Shown: piece after piece, positions 5,592-13,049 of the stretch | How positions within the stretch are numbered: the stretch's first letter is position 1 | How the letters are laid out: each line of letters opens with the position of its first letter | NCBI GenBank assembly: GCA_964425005.1 | Contig: CAYRKT010000042.1 | Location: 1 to 13,210, forward strand | Direction of reading: 5' to 3' | DNA from: CAYRKT01 sp964425005 | GTDB lineage: Bacteria; Synergistota; Synergistia; CAYRKT01 | DNA length: 13,210 nt | Notes under the pieces: generated by a model | Databases searched by the model: none | Told to the model about the DNA's origin: nothing | The model's input: the letters and a program-made list of their open reading frames with translations, nothing else | Made by a program: the position numbers and the translations under genes

Positions 5592-7160
5592 ATGGAGGAG
5601 AGGCTTTCGCTCTCCCTGGACGGAGGGGAGATATGGCTGGAGGTCAGGGGTAAATCCAGCTCCGTGGAGATAGAGCGGGCCATAAGGTCCAGCTATCCCG
5701 AGGCGGAGATAGACCTGAAGGAGATGCTCAAGGCCTCCGCCTCCAGCTCCGGCAGGTTCCGGGTCGGAAGGCTCAGGAACAGGGGTAGAGTCCCGGCCAA
5801 GGCCACGGATCGCAGGGCCGAGCCCAGGGTGGAGCTGGACAGGGACAAGATGACCTGCAGGCTCTGGCTTCCCTCGGGCGAGGGCTGGACCAGGGAGAAG
5901 CTAAAGGCGATGCTCGGCGAGAGGGGGGTCGTCTTCGGGGTCCTGGAGGAGGCCCTCGAGGAGGCGGCGTCGATGGCCTCCGCCGGCAGGGACGTGGAGG
6001 GGTTGGTGGTGGCCAGGGGCGAGATCCCCGTCCACGGCGAGGACGGGTGGATAGAGGAGCTCTTCTCCCGTCCCACCGGCAAGCCCAGGGTGGACGAGAG
6101 GGGAGATGTGGACTTCTACGAGCTGGACCTGATGGTCCAGGTGAGGGCCGGCACGGTGGTGGCGAGAAGGCACCCTCCCAGGGAGGGCAAGGACGGCAGG
6201 AACGTCCTCGGCGAGGAGGTAAAGCACAGGCCGGGCAGGGCGGCGGCCTTCAGCTACGGAGAGGGGCTTCGGGTGGAGGGCAACGAGCTGGTGGCCACGA
6301 GGGATGGGTGCCTGGTCTGGACCGGTGACACCCTGTCGGTGCGGGATCTCCTGGTGGTCAACGGGGACGTGGACTTCGCCACCGGCAACATAGACTTCAA
6401 CGGCTACGTCCTGGTGAAGGGCGACGTGAGGGATGGCTTCAAGGTCGAGGCGGAGAAGAGCGTGGAGATAGAGGGAAGCGTGGAGAGGGCCACCGTGATA
6501 AGCAGGAACGGCAACATCTCCGTGAAGAAGGGCATCCAGGGCAAGGGCAGAGCCAGGATAGTGGCCCAGGGCAAGGTGATGGCCAAGTTCATCCAGGAGG
6601 CCTACGTGGAGGCGGAGGAGGTCATAGTCAACGAGTACATATTCCGGTCTGAGATAAGGACGGAGAAGGGGGTCGTGGTGGAGGGGAAGAGGGGCGTGAT
6701 CAACGCCTCCAGCGTCAGGGCGAAGACCCACGTCTACGTGAGGAACCTGGAGTCCCAGAGGTTAGGGGACACTGTGATAGAGGTCAAAGGGGTCAACAAG
6801 GCGAACCTCTACGCCAGGCACAGGGAGCTCCTGGCCAAGAGGGAGGAGCTCTACGACGAGCTCATATCCCTGTCCGCACAGGTCAGGACCCTCACGGAGA
6901 AGGGCCTCTTCGACGAGGCCCGAAAGATCATAGGGGTGTACGTGAAGAAGAAAGAGGAGGCCGACGAGGTGTGCGAGGAGCTCTCGAGGCTCCGGGACCT
7001 CTTCTCCCGCCTCATAGGGGATGCCACCTTCGCCCTCAAGGGCGTCGCCCGCTCGGAGGTCCTGGTGCGCATAAAGGACCAGCCTTTGTTGGTGAAGCCC
7101 ATGGAGGGGGGCATGACCGTATACTATGACCCCGACGAGAAGAGGCTTAGATACGCCTGA
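5592..7160 (+). CDS. fapA: FapA family (DUF342) polymerising beta-helix protein
   Basis: A 522-residue cytoplasmic protein of the FapA/DUF342 family. The N-terminal part (about 1-80) is divergent. Residues about 80-250 form the FapA N-domain, including ARGEIPVHGEDGWIEELF and REGKDGRNVLG. Residues about 250-395 give a repetitive, valine- and glycine-rich stretch predicted to be a right-handed beta-helix; the pattern VNGDVDFATGNIDFNGYVLV then KGDVRDGFKVEAEKSVEIEG is the family hallmark. Residues about 403-475 form a charged coiled coil. In Vibrio, FapA takes part in flagellar assembly and polar localisation; in other phyla DUF342 proteins are found in non-flagellar settings, and no flagellar gene is visible here, so the role is open. 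ATG 5592 follows GGGGGAGGTAAGGGGG. Its last 35 bases overlap the next gene. Confidence 0.85.
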   Translation: MEERLSLSLDGGEIWLEVRGKSSSVEIERAIRSSYPEAEIDLKEMLKASASSSGRFRVGRLRNRGRVPAKATDRRAEPRVELDRDKMTCRLWLPSGEGWTREKLKAMLGERGVVFGVLEEALEEAASMASAGRDVEGLVVARGEIPVHGEDGWIEELFSRPTGKPRVDERGDVDFYELDLMVQVRAGTVVARRHPPREGKDGRNVLGEEVKHRPGRAAAFSYGEGLRVEGNELVATRDGCLVWTGDTLSVRDLLVVNGDVDFATGNIDFNGYVLVKGDVRDGFKVEAEKSVEIEGSVERATVISRNGNISVKKGIQGKGRARIVAQGKVMAKFIQEAYVEAEEVIVNEYIFRSEIRTEKGVVVEGKRGVINASSVRAKTHVYVRNLESQRLGDTVIEVKGVNKANLYARHRELLAKREELYDELISLSAQVRTLTEKGLFDEARKIIGVYVKKKEEADEVCEELSRLRDLFSRLIGDATFALKGVARSEVLVRIKDQPLLVKPMEGGMTVYYDPDEKRLRYA

Positions 7161-9177
7161 GGCGGGAAGAACTCTAACTCTAGAGGCCCTCACCTCCGCC
7201 CTTCGCTCCGCCTTCGGCGACTTCTGCTTGCTGGACGAGGGAGGGGAGATGCTCTGGGGAACGGGGCCCAAGCCCGAGCCCCTGGAGGCCTTCGATCCAT
7301 CCTCCGCGGAGTCGCTTCGCCCCCTGAGGGTAGGAGAAGGCCTCTACGCCGTGAGGTTCTCCTACTGCGGCAAGCCCTACCTCGTGGTCAAACGGGGCAT
7401 CCCATCGTCGGATCAGTTGGAGCTCCTGCGGACGCTGGGTTTGATATGCGACAGGTGTGCCTCCGCGGATCTGGAGGAAGACCTGCAGAGGGTCCGCCTC
7501 CAGCTGTCTTTGACCAGCTACAGGCTGCAGGCCCTGGCGGAGGTCGTGGGCTCGATATTCGAGCCCATGCCCATGGAGTTCTTCGGGAGATTCCTGGCGG
7601 AATCCATAAGGGAGAACCTGTTCACCCACAGGATCAGCGTCCTCGAGGCCAAGGGCGACGAGCTTAAGCCCCTCTTCGGCGAGAGGATCGAGGTCTCCCC
7701 GGAGGGGTTTTTCCGCGAGGAGATCCTCCCGCCCTACCCTGTGCTCGTGGATCAGGGCGCCCGGAAGCTATCCCGAAGGAACCTGGAGGAGTTGACGCTC
7801 CTGGGGTTCAACGTCGTCCTCCCCCTCGCGTCGCCCAGGAAGAAGCTCTTCTGCCTCATGGGGAGGGAGACCCCCCTGTCGGAGGAGGAGCTGTCCTTCC
7901 TCAGGGTGATGGGCATACTGGCCTCGAAGGCCCTGCAGATAGCCTCCATCCAGGAGGAGATGGAGCTGCACATAAAGGAGCTCTCCCACAAGGTCTTCTC
8001 CCTCAAGGGCAGCTACGAGGCCACCAAACAGATGATAGGGATGTACTACCCCGAGGAGCTCAACGACGCCCTGCTGGACTGTATGTCCGAGCTCGCCCAG
8101 TCCTCCAGGAGCCTGCTGGCGATCCTGGACGAGGGGGGCTACGTGCTCTGGAGCAGGAGATCCTACTCGGAGGGGATAAGGAGGCTAAAAGCGAGGCTCA
8201 GGGGGGGTAGCCCCATCCCGGCGCGAAGCTTTCCCTGGACGATATCCGACAGGCCCACGATCGAGCGCCTGTACGAAGCTTTGGGCCGCGAAGTCCTGGA
8301 GTCCGAGCTGCCGATAGGGGACGTGGAGAGGGCTTTCGTGGCGGGAGACGAGGTGGTCAGGGCGATCCTGTTGCTCGGCCCCTCGGTGGCCAGCAAGGAC
8401 TACCTGGACGAGGAGGTAGCCCACATAGCTCTGTCCGCCTACCTCTCGGTGAGCCAGAGGAACAGGCTGACCGAGGAGATAAAGAGGCAGCGAGACCGAG
8501 CGGAGAGATTGATCGAGAAGCTCAAGCTGGTGAGGGAGGTCTCAAACCTACTCCACCAGATATCGCGGGAGGAGAACCTGAGGCACGCGCTGGAGACCTT
8601 CGTCTTCGACTACATGGGGTTGGCGAGCAGGGTGTTGATGCTCCGAAAACCCATACCCCTTCGGGTTGAGTTCGCCGAGAGGGAGATAAAACCCCACTTC
8701 GTCAAGAACAGGAGGTCCAAGATCGCCCTCTGGATCCCACTGGTGAGCTCGATGAGGCTGGTCGGGCTCCTGGTGGTCGACAGGTCCCAGGAGGGGCTGC
8801 TGGACGAGGACGCGATAGAGTGCCTGTCCACCGTAGCCACCATGGCCTCCACCAAGCTGTCGGAGATCAGGGCCAGAAGGTCCCTCGAGGAGAACCCGAC
8901 GGTGGACCTGAAGAGGGTTCTCCTGGAGGAGATAAGGGGCTCGATGGAGGTCCTGAAGGCCCTGGGCGTGGAGGGAGCCCTGTGGATCGGGCGAGGATCG
9001 CTTCCGCCCGAAGCCCAGCCGGAGAAGCGGATAGACATGGGTAAGACCTCCATAGCCGTGATCCCATCGGACCCGGAGCTGGACGAGCTGATCGGGTCTT
9101 CGGGCTGGAGGAAGATCGAGCTCTGGGAGCTGGAGATGGCCGAACTGGGTCTTTGCCTCCCTACTCCAACACCGTGA
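7126..9177 (+). CDS. Uncharacterised protein with duplicated GAF-like modules and coiled coils
   Basis: A 683-residue soluble protein of unknown function. It reads as two copies of a two-part unit. Part A (about 25-115) and A' (about 320-445) share the motif L-L/I-DEGG-x-x-LW (CLLDEGGEMLW at 34-44, AILDEGGYVLW at 332-342). Part B (about 130-275) and B' (about 465-585) share a GAF-like plan: a leading helix, a strand pair with VVLPL or ALWIPL, and a helix ending in ILASKALQIASIQEEME or TMASTKLSEIRARRSLEEN. Coiled-coil linkers follow each part. No kinase, GGDEF, helix-turn-helix or other output domain is seen, so it is likely a sensory or scaffold protein. ATG 7126 overlaps the fapA end by 35 bases; the nearest ribosome binding site GGAGGGGG (7103-7110) is rather far, and the next in-frame starts (TTG 7228, ATG 7249) would cut into part A. 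The function probably relates to FapA. Its 3' end overlaps the convergent peptidase gene. Confidence 0.7.
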   Translation: MTPTRRGLDTPEAGRTLTLEALTSALRSAFGDFCLLDEGGEMLWGTGPKPEPLEAFDPSSAESLRPLRVGEGLYAVRFSYCGKPYLVVKRGIPSSDQLELLRTLGLICDRCASADLEEDLQRVRLQLSLTSYRLQALAEVVGSIFEPMPMEFFGRFLAESIRENLFTHRISVLEAKGDELKPLFGERIEVSPEGFFREEILPPYPVLVDQGARKLSRRNLEELTLLGFNVVLPLASPRKKLFCLMGRETPLSEEELSFLRVMGILASKALQIASIQEEMELHIKELSHKVFSLKGSYEATKQMIGMYYPEELNDALLDCMSELAQSSRSLLAILDEGGYVLWSRRSYSEGIRRLKARLRGGSPIPARSFPWTISDRPTIERLYEALGREVLESELPIGDVERAFVAGDEVVRAILLLGPSVASKDYLDEEVAHIALSAYLSVSQRNRLTEEIKRQRDRAERLIEKLKLVREVSNLLHQISREENLRHALETFVFDYMGLASRVLMLRKPIPLRVEFAEREIKPHFVKNRRSKIALWIPLVSSMRLVGLLVVDRSQEGLLDEDAIECLSTVATMASTKLSEIRARRSLEENPTVDLKRVLLEEIRGSMEVLKALGVEGALWIGRGSLPPEAQPEKRIDMGKTSIAVIPSDPELDELIGSSGWRKIELWELEMAELGLCLPTPTP

Positions 9178-10264
9178 CGGGCTCATCCCAAAATCGGCTC
9201 AGCCTCCTGAAGCCGCCCTCCAGCACCAGGTAGTCGTCCTCTATCCTCACCCCTCCGAGGCCCTCCAGGTAGACGCCGGGCTCTATCGTGACCACGTCCC
9301 CCTCCTCCAGGACGTGCTCGCTCTCGCCGGAGAGCAAGGGGTCCTCGTGCACGTCGAGCCCTATGCCGTGCCCCAGGGAGTGCACGAAGTGATCGGAAAG
9401 CCCAAACCCCTTCAGCACCTCCTGGGCCCTCAAGAAGAGCTCCTTCGCCGAGGCGCCGGCCCTGAGGAGCTCCAGGGAGGACAGGTGGGCCTCCATAACC
9501 GCCCTGGACACCTCGGCCATCCTGAAGGGGACTCGGCCGAAGCAGAAGTTCCTGGTAACGTCGCAGACGTATCCGTCCACCCTCACGCCGAAGTCCACCG
9601 TGACCACCTCCTCGAGGCCTATCTCCCTGGCGGAGGCCCTGCCGTGGGGCATGGAACCCCTCGGCCCGGAGGCCACGATGAACGAACCCCACGCCGGCTC
9701 ACCCCCCAGCGCCCTTATCTCGAACTGCAGGATGGCCTCGAACTCCACCTCCCTCATCCCTGGCCTGGCCCTGGACAGGGCCCTCCTGAGGGCCTCCTCC
9801 GCCAGGGCGCAGGCCCTCTCGATGGCCGAGACCTCCTCCGGCGCCTTCCTCCTCCTGAGCCCCTTGAGCAGGGACGACACGTCCCTGAGCTCGAAGGCCC
9901 CCTGCGACTCCATCCTCCTGGCCACCGAGAGGGAGACCCTGTCGAAGTTCAACCCCACAGATCGACAACCCAGGTCGGAGAGGAGCCCCACCGCAGCCCG
10001 AAGCAGGCCAGATCCGACCCCCATCACCGGGACGGCGCTCTCCCCGGAGGCCTGCTCGGCGTATCGACCGTCCACCAGGAGCACCCGGTGCTCGCCGGCC
10101 ACCACCAGCACCCCGGTGGATCCGGTGAAGCCTGTCAGGTAGTAGAGGTTGGCCCTGTCGGATCCGTCGAAAGATACGATCGCCGTCGAGTCGAGCCCCA
10201 TCTCCGAGCAGGACCTCCAGAGGCGTTCCACCCTTCCCTCGAAAACCCTCCTGGGCAAGCCCAT
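9161..10264 (-). CDS. M24B family Xaa-Pro dipeptidase/aminopeptidase
   Basis: A 367-residue cytoplasmic metallopeptidase that releases residues linked to proline. An N-terminal creatinase/prolidase domain (about 1-135, with YYLTGFTGSTGVLVV) precedes the pita-bread M24 domain. All five metal ligands are visible: Asp224 (VDFG), Asp235 (CDVTR), His299 (LGHGIG), Glu328 (IEPG) and Glu342 (RIEDD); the spacing 224-235 and 299-328 matches E. coli PepP. Assisting histidines are His207 (MPHG) and His306 (VHEDP). Length fits the short PepQ/YpdF-type enzymes. ATG 10264 shares one base with the upstream stop (TGATG), giving coupled translation; GTG 10267 is an equally possible start adding one residue. 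In an amino-acid-using organism it would finish the breakdown of proline-containing peptides. The last 17 bases overlap the convergent gene. Confidence 0.92.
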   Translation of the reverse strand: MGLPRRVFEGRVERLWRSCSEMGLDSTAIVSFDGSDRANLYYLTGFTGSTGVLVVAGEHRVLLVDGRYAEQASGESAVPVMGVGSGLLRAAVGLLSDLGCRSVGLNFDRVSLSVARRMESQGAFELRDVSSLLKGLRRRKAPEEVSAIERACALAEEALRRALSRARPGMREVEFEAILQFEIRALGGEPAWGSFIVASGPRGSMPHGRASAREIGLEEVVTVDFGVRVDGYVCDVTRNFCFGRVPFRMAEVSRAVMEAHLSSLELLRAGASAKELFLRAQEVLKGFGLSDHFVHSLGHGIGLDVHEDPLLSGESEHVLEEGDVVTIEPGVYLEGLGGVRIEDDYLVLEGGFRRLSRFWDEPVTVLE

Positions 10265-12678
10265 CACCCCCCCAGCCTGAAGGCCCTAGCTCCCATCGAG
10301 AAGGCGACCTCGGCGAGCTCCCACCTGGAGGTGAACAGGATAGTCTGGAAGGGCATGCCCGAGAGGACCTCCAGGGCCGAAAGGGCCCTCTCCCCGTCCA
10401 GACCCGACAGCGCGTCGTCCACCAGGAGGGGCAGCCCGTCCTCGCGGCAGAGGGCCACCCTCAGGGAGAGGTGCAGCTGCTCGACGAAACCCCTGGAGAG
10501 GCCCTCCACCTCCCACCACCTGCCCTCCGAGTCCTCCACGCCCAGGGACCTCCTCCCAGCGCGCAAAGGCCTTATCCTCCTGTAGAGGCCGCCGCTCAGC
10601 CTCGAGAGCACCTCGGAGGCTAGATCCAGGGCCTTCGAGCTCCTGAGATCGTCGAAGCGCCTGAGGCCCTCCTCCAGGAGCAAGGAGGCGGTCTTGAGCT
10701 TCGCCCTCTCCCGCCTCAGAAGAAACAGGTCGGCCTTGAGCTCCTCCAGGGCCTCCCTGGCCGGATCCAGGGCGAAGGCCATCCTGGACAGCTCCCCCAT
10801 CCTGAGCAGGACCTCTTCCCTCCTCCTCAGCAGCTCCAGCAGCCCTTCCCTGGCTCGAAACTGCCCCTTCGGGGACCTGAAGGACCTGAAGTCCTCCCTC
10901 CCAAGGCCCACGAGGGAAAGGGTCTTCTTAAGCTGCTCCCTCCTGGCCATCGCCCAGAGGAGATCCCCAAGGACCCCCTCGCACTCCTCGAGCCCCGAGG
11001 GGCTGAGCCCCTCTGACCCGTCGGGGGGCAACCCGGCGGAGATCCCCTCGAGCCCAGAGGCGGCGAACTTCAGCCCCTCGATCGAACCGGAGAGCTCACC
11101 CCCCCTGCGGGCGAGTTCGAGCCTCAGCTCCCCGAAGGACCTGCCGCCCAAAGCCACCTCCCAGGAGGAGCGAAGCTTCGACAGCCTCCCCTCGGCCTCC
11201 TCCCTCAGCCTCCTCCCGGCCAGGGCGAGCAGGAGATCGAGCGAGCCCTCGGGATCGGGCGATCCACCGTAGACCTCCTCGCTCAGCCGCGCCATCTCCT
11301 CCTCCAGACCCCTGAGGGCCTCGAGGACCCGCTCCAGGTCGAAGAGCATCGCCCTGCGCCCCTTCAGGGAGGCTTTCTCCTGCGAGAGGGAGGAAAACCA
11401 GGACCAGAGGCCCAAAGCCACCGCCACTGCAGCACCCCCCAGGAGCAGGGGGTTGGTGAGGTAGACCCCCAGGGCGGAAAGACCCCCTCCCAGCAGCGCC
11501 AGGAACAACCACCTCCTGCCCCTGACCGAGGCCTCGAGGAGCAGCTCCTCCTTCTTTAGCCCCTCCCTCATCCCCTCGACCACGCCCTCGAAGGCCCTCT
11601 TGGCCGAGGAAAGGCCCTCGAGCTTTCCCCGCCCCAATAGCTTCCCCTCCAGAGATCGCCAAGCCGACTCGAGGGATGAAACCTGCGCGCCCAGGGCCTC
11701 GGGGAAAGCCCCCGAAAGCCCCTCCACCAGGGCCTCCAGACGGGCCCCCTCCTCGAGGGCGGATCCCAGGCGGACGCGAAGCTCCTTAAGCCCCTCGTGC
11801 TCCGAGGCGAGATAGGAGAGCTCGGCCTTGACCCTGGAGAGGAGGTCGCGAAGGGGAAGCGCCAGGGAGGACCTCTTCGCCAGGTCCAAGGCCCTCTCGG
11901 CGGAAGCCCGATCCCGCCCCGGGTCGAAGCCCAGCTCCAACGCCCTGGCCCTCAGACCCCTTTCGGCGAGGGCGAGGGCGGAGAGCTCCTCCCCCACCTC
12001 CAGGGCGAGGCGCACGAGGTCAGCCCTGCCCGATTTGCCGAGCTCCTCCACCGAGAGCTCCAGCTGGGCGTCCAAACCCTCGAGCTCCTCCTCGAGGGAT
12101 CTCAGCTCCTCGCGGGCCCTGGACAGGAGCGCTATCCTGCCCTCGGTCTCCTCGATCCTGTCCAGGAGAGCCCTCTCCAGGACCTCAAGCTCGAGGTCCC
12201 TCCTCTCCACCTCGAGCCTTAGGGAGAAGACGTCCAGGCCGAGCGGTCGAAGGTCCAGGCCTCCCGCGAGCTCCAGCAGGCGAGGGATCAGCTCGGGGGA
12301 GGCCAAGCTGTCCTGGTCGACGGAGTGCACCAGGAGGAAGCGCTCCCGCGAGGGGATCAGGGAGGAGAGGGCCTCGGGGACGACGGAGGCCTCGCCGGAG
12401 GGCTCCAGGGGGTCCACCCTCCTTCGGATGGGACGGTCGAGGCCGTCCAGCCTCAAGGTCAGCTCGCCGCCCCCTCCCCCCGGCAGGTAGGTCCTGTACC
12501 TGGGCAGGGGGAGCCCGTCGCCACCGCAAAAGCCCAGCAACATCCCCTCCAGGAAGCGATGGAGCGTGGTCTTGCCGGAGCCGTTTGGGCCGTACACCAC
12601 GTTGAGCCCATCGCCCAGCGCCAAGCCGAAGCCCTCGAACCTGCCGAAGCGCTCCACCCACAGCGAGGAGATCCTCAA
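10264..12678 (-). CDS. YhaN-type SMC-like AAA ATPase with two central membrane segments
   Basis: An 804-residue ATPase resembling YhaN proteins. The N-terminus RISSLWVERFGRFEGFGLAL leads to Walker A GPNGSGKTT at residues 30-38. Long leucine- and glutamate-rich coiled coils (about 150-385 and 430-690) flank two hydrophobic stretches at about 390-407 and 410-428, a hallmark of YhaN. The C-terminal half of the ATPase has the signature-like LSRGFVEQLHLSLRVAL (727 onward) and Walker B LPLLVDDALSGLD (749-761). It is shorter than B. subtilis YhaN (about 960 residues), mainly in the coils. YhaN is related to the Rad50/SbcC branch and is usually encoded next to YhaO, an SbcD-like metallophosphoesterase; together they are thought to act in DNA metabolism. 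No YhaO is here. The start is TTG 12678, overlapping the stop of the small upstream ORF in TTGA. Confidence 0.8.
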   Translation of the reverse strand: MRISSLWVERFGRFEGFGLALGDGLNVVYGPNGSGKTTLHRFLEGMLLGFCGGDGLPLPRYRTYLPGGGGGELTLRLDGLDRPIRRRVDPLEPSGEASVVPEALSSLIPSRERFLLVHSVDQDSLASPELIPRLLELAGGLDLRPLGLDVFSLRLEVERRDLELEVLERALLDRIEETEGRIALLSRAREELRSLEEELEGLDAQLELSVEELGKSGRADLVRLALEVGEELSALALAERGLRARALELGFDPGRDRASAERALDLAKRSSLALPLRDLLSRVKAELSYLASEHEGLKELRVRLGSALEEGARLEALVEGLSGAFPEALGAQVSSLESAWRSLEGKLLGRGKLEGLSSAKRAFEGVVEGMREGLKKEELLLEASVRGRRWLFLALLGGGLSALGVYLTNPLLLGGAAVAVALGLWSWFSSLSQEKASLKGRRAMLFDLERVLEALRGLEEEMARLSEEVYGGSPDPEGSLDLLLALAGRRLREEAEGRLSKLRSSWEVALGGRSFGELRLELARRGGELSGSIEGLKFAASGLEGISAGLPPDGSEGLSPSGLEECEGVLGDLLWAMARREQLKKTLSLVGLGREDFRSFRSPKGQFRAREGLLELLRRREEVLLRMGELSRMAFALDPAREALEELKADLFLLRRERAKLKTASLLLEEGLRRFDDLRSSKALDLASEVLSRLSGGLYRRIRPLRAGRRSLGVEDSEGRWWEVEGLSRGFVEQLHLSLRVALCREDGLPLLVDDALSGLDGERALSALEVLSGMPFQTILFTSRWELAEVAFSMGARAFRLGG

Positions 12679-12902
12679 CCTGGCTCACCGCCGCGATCGG
12701 ACATGAGGTGCAGCAGGAAGCGAAGGGCCTCCCTGGGGACCTCCCCATCCCAGGGCAGGCCCTCGAAGGGGCCCACTTCCCTGGCAGACAGCTCCTCGGC
12801 GATCCCCTGGAGCAAAGCCACGAAGGGATGAGCCGACCACCTCTCGTCGAACTCCTGAGGCAGGCAAGAGAAGCCCATCTTCCTGAGCCAGCTAGAGGCC
12901 AC
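12675..12902 (-). CDS. Small protein of unknown function, coupled to the YhaN-type ATPase gene
   Basis: A 75-residue ORF with no recognised family. Composition is mostly helical, with the core HPFVALLQGIAEELSAREVG and the ending EALRFLLHLMSDRGGEPG. Support for it being real: its stop overlaps the TTG start of the ATPase gene as TTGA, the same coupling seen elsewhere in the window, and GGAGGTG (12915-12909) stands 6 bases before GTG 12902. The frame is also open to ATG 12944, but that ATG lies inside a perfect TATAAT -10 hexamer and has no ribosome binding site, so the GTG start is preferred. In this position related operons carry the YhaO nuclease; the ORF could be a remnant of its C-terminal helical tail or an unrelated partner. 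Both are guesses. Confidence 0.55.
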   Translation of the reverse strand: MASSWLRKMGFSCLPQEFDERWSAHPFVALLQGIAEELSAREVGPFEGLPWDGEVPREALRFLLHLMSDRGGEPG

Positions 12903-12942
12903 CGAGCGCACCTCCAGGGAAAAGAAGGCTTTCTCGATGAGC

Positions 12943-12948
12943 ATTATA
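12943..12948 (-). promoter_or_regulatory. Probable -10 of the small-ORF/ATPase/peptidase operon
   Basis: A perfect TATAAT on the minus strand (12948-12943). Transcription would start near 12936, giving a leader of about 34 bases before GTG 12902. The -35 region 17 bases upstream reads ATAACC and is poor. The divergent aminotransferase gene starts about 100 bases away, so this is a shared intergenic control region. Confidence 0.5.
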
Positions 12949-13049
12949 GCATCGGGCCGGTTCCAGGTTATAAAATCTCCCTCGCGACGGGATAAAGACT
13001 ATGGGGCCAGGACGAACTTCGCCGAACCTCGAGGAGGTATCGAAGGACG

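Noticed and set aside
5519..5653. 44-residue plus-strand ORF overlapping the fapA start
   Set aside because: No ribosome binding site, glycine-rich composition, and it is out of frame with the well-supported fapA.
12325..12831. Long plus-strand open frames opposite the YhaN-type gene (for example 168 residues)
   Set aside because: They are shadows of the minus-strand coding sequence and have no ribosome binding site or family features.
12969..12991. TATAAAAT followed by GGGATAAAG as a promoter (housekeeping or flagellar sigma-28 type) for the aminotransferase gene
   Set aside because: TATAAA lacks a -35, and the TAAA to GATAA spacing is about 2 bases short of the sigma-28 consensus with mismatches, so I do not call it.
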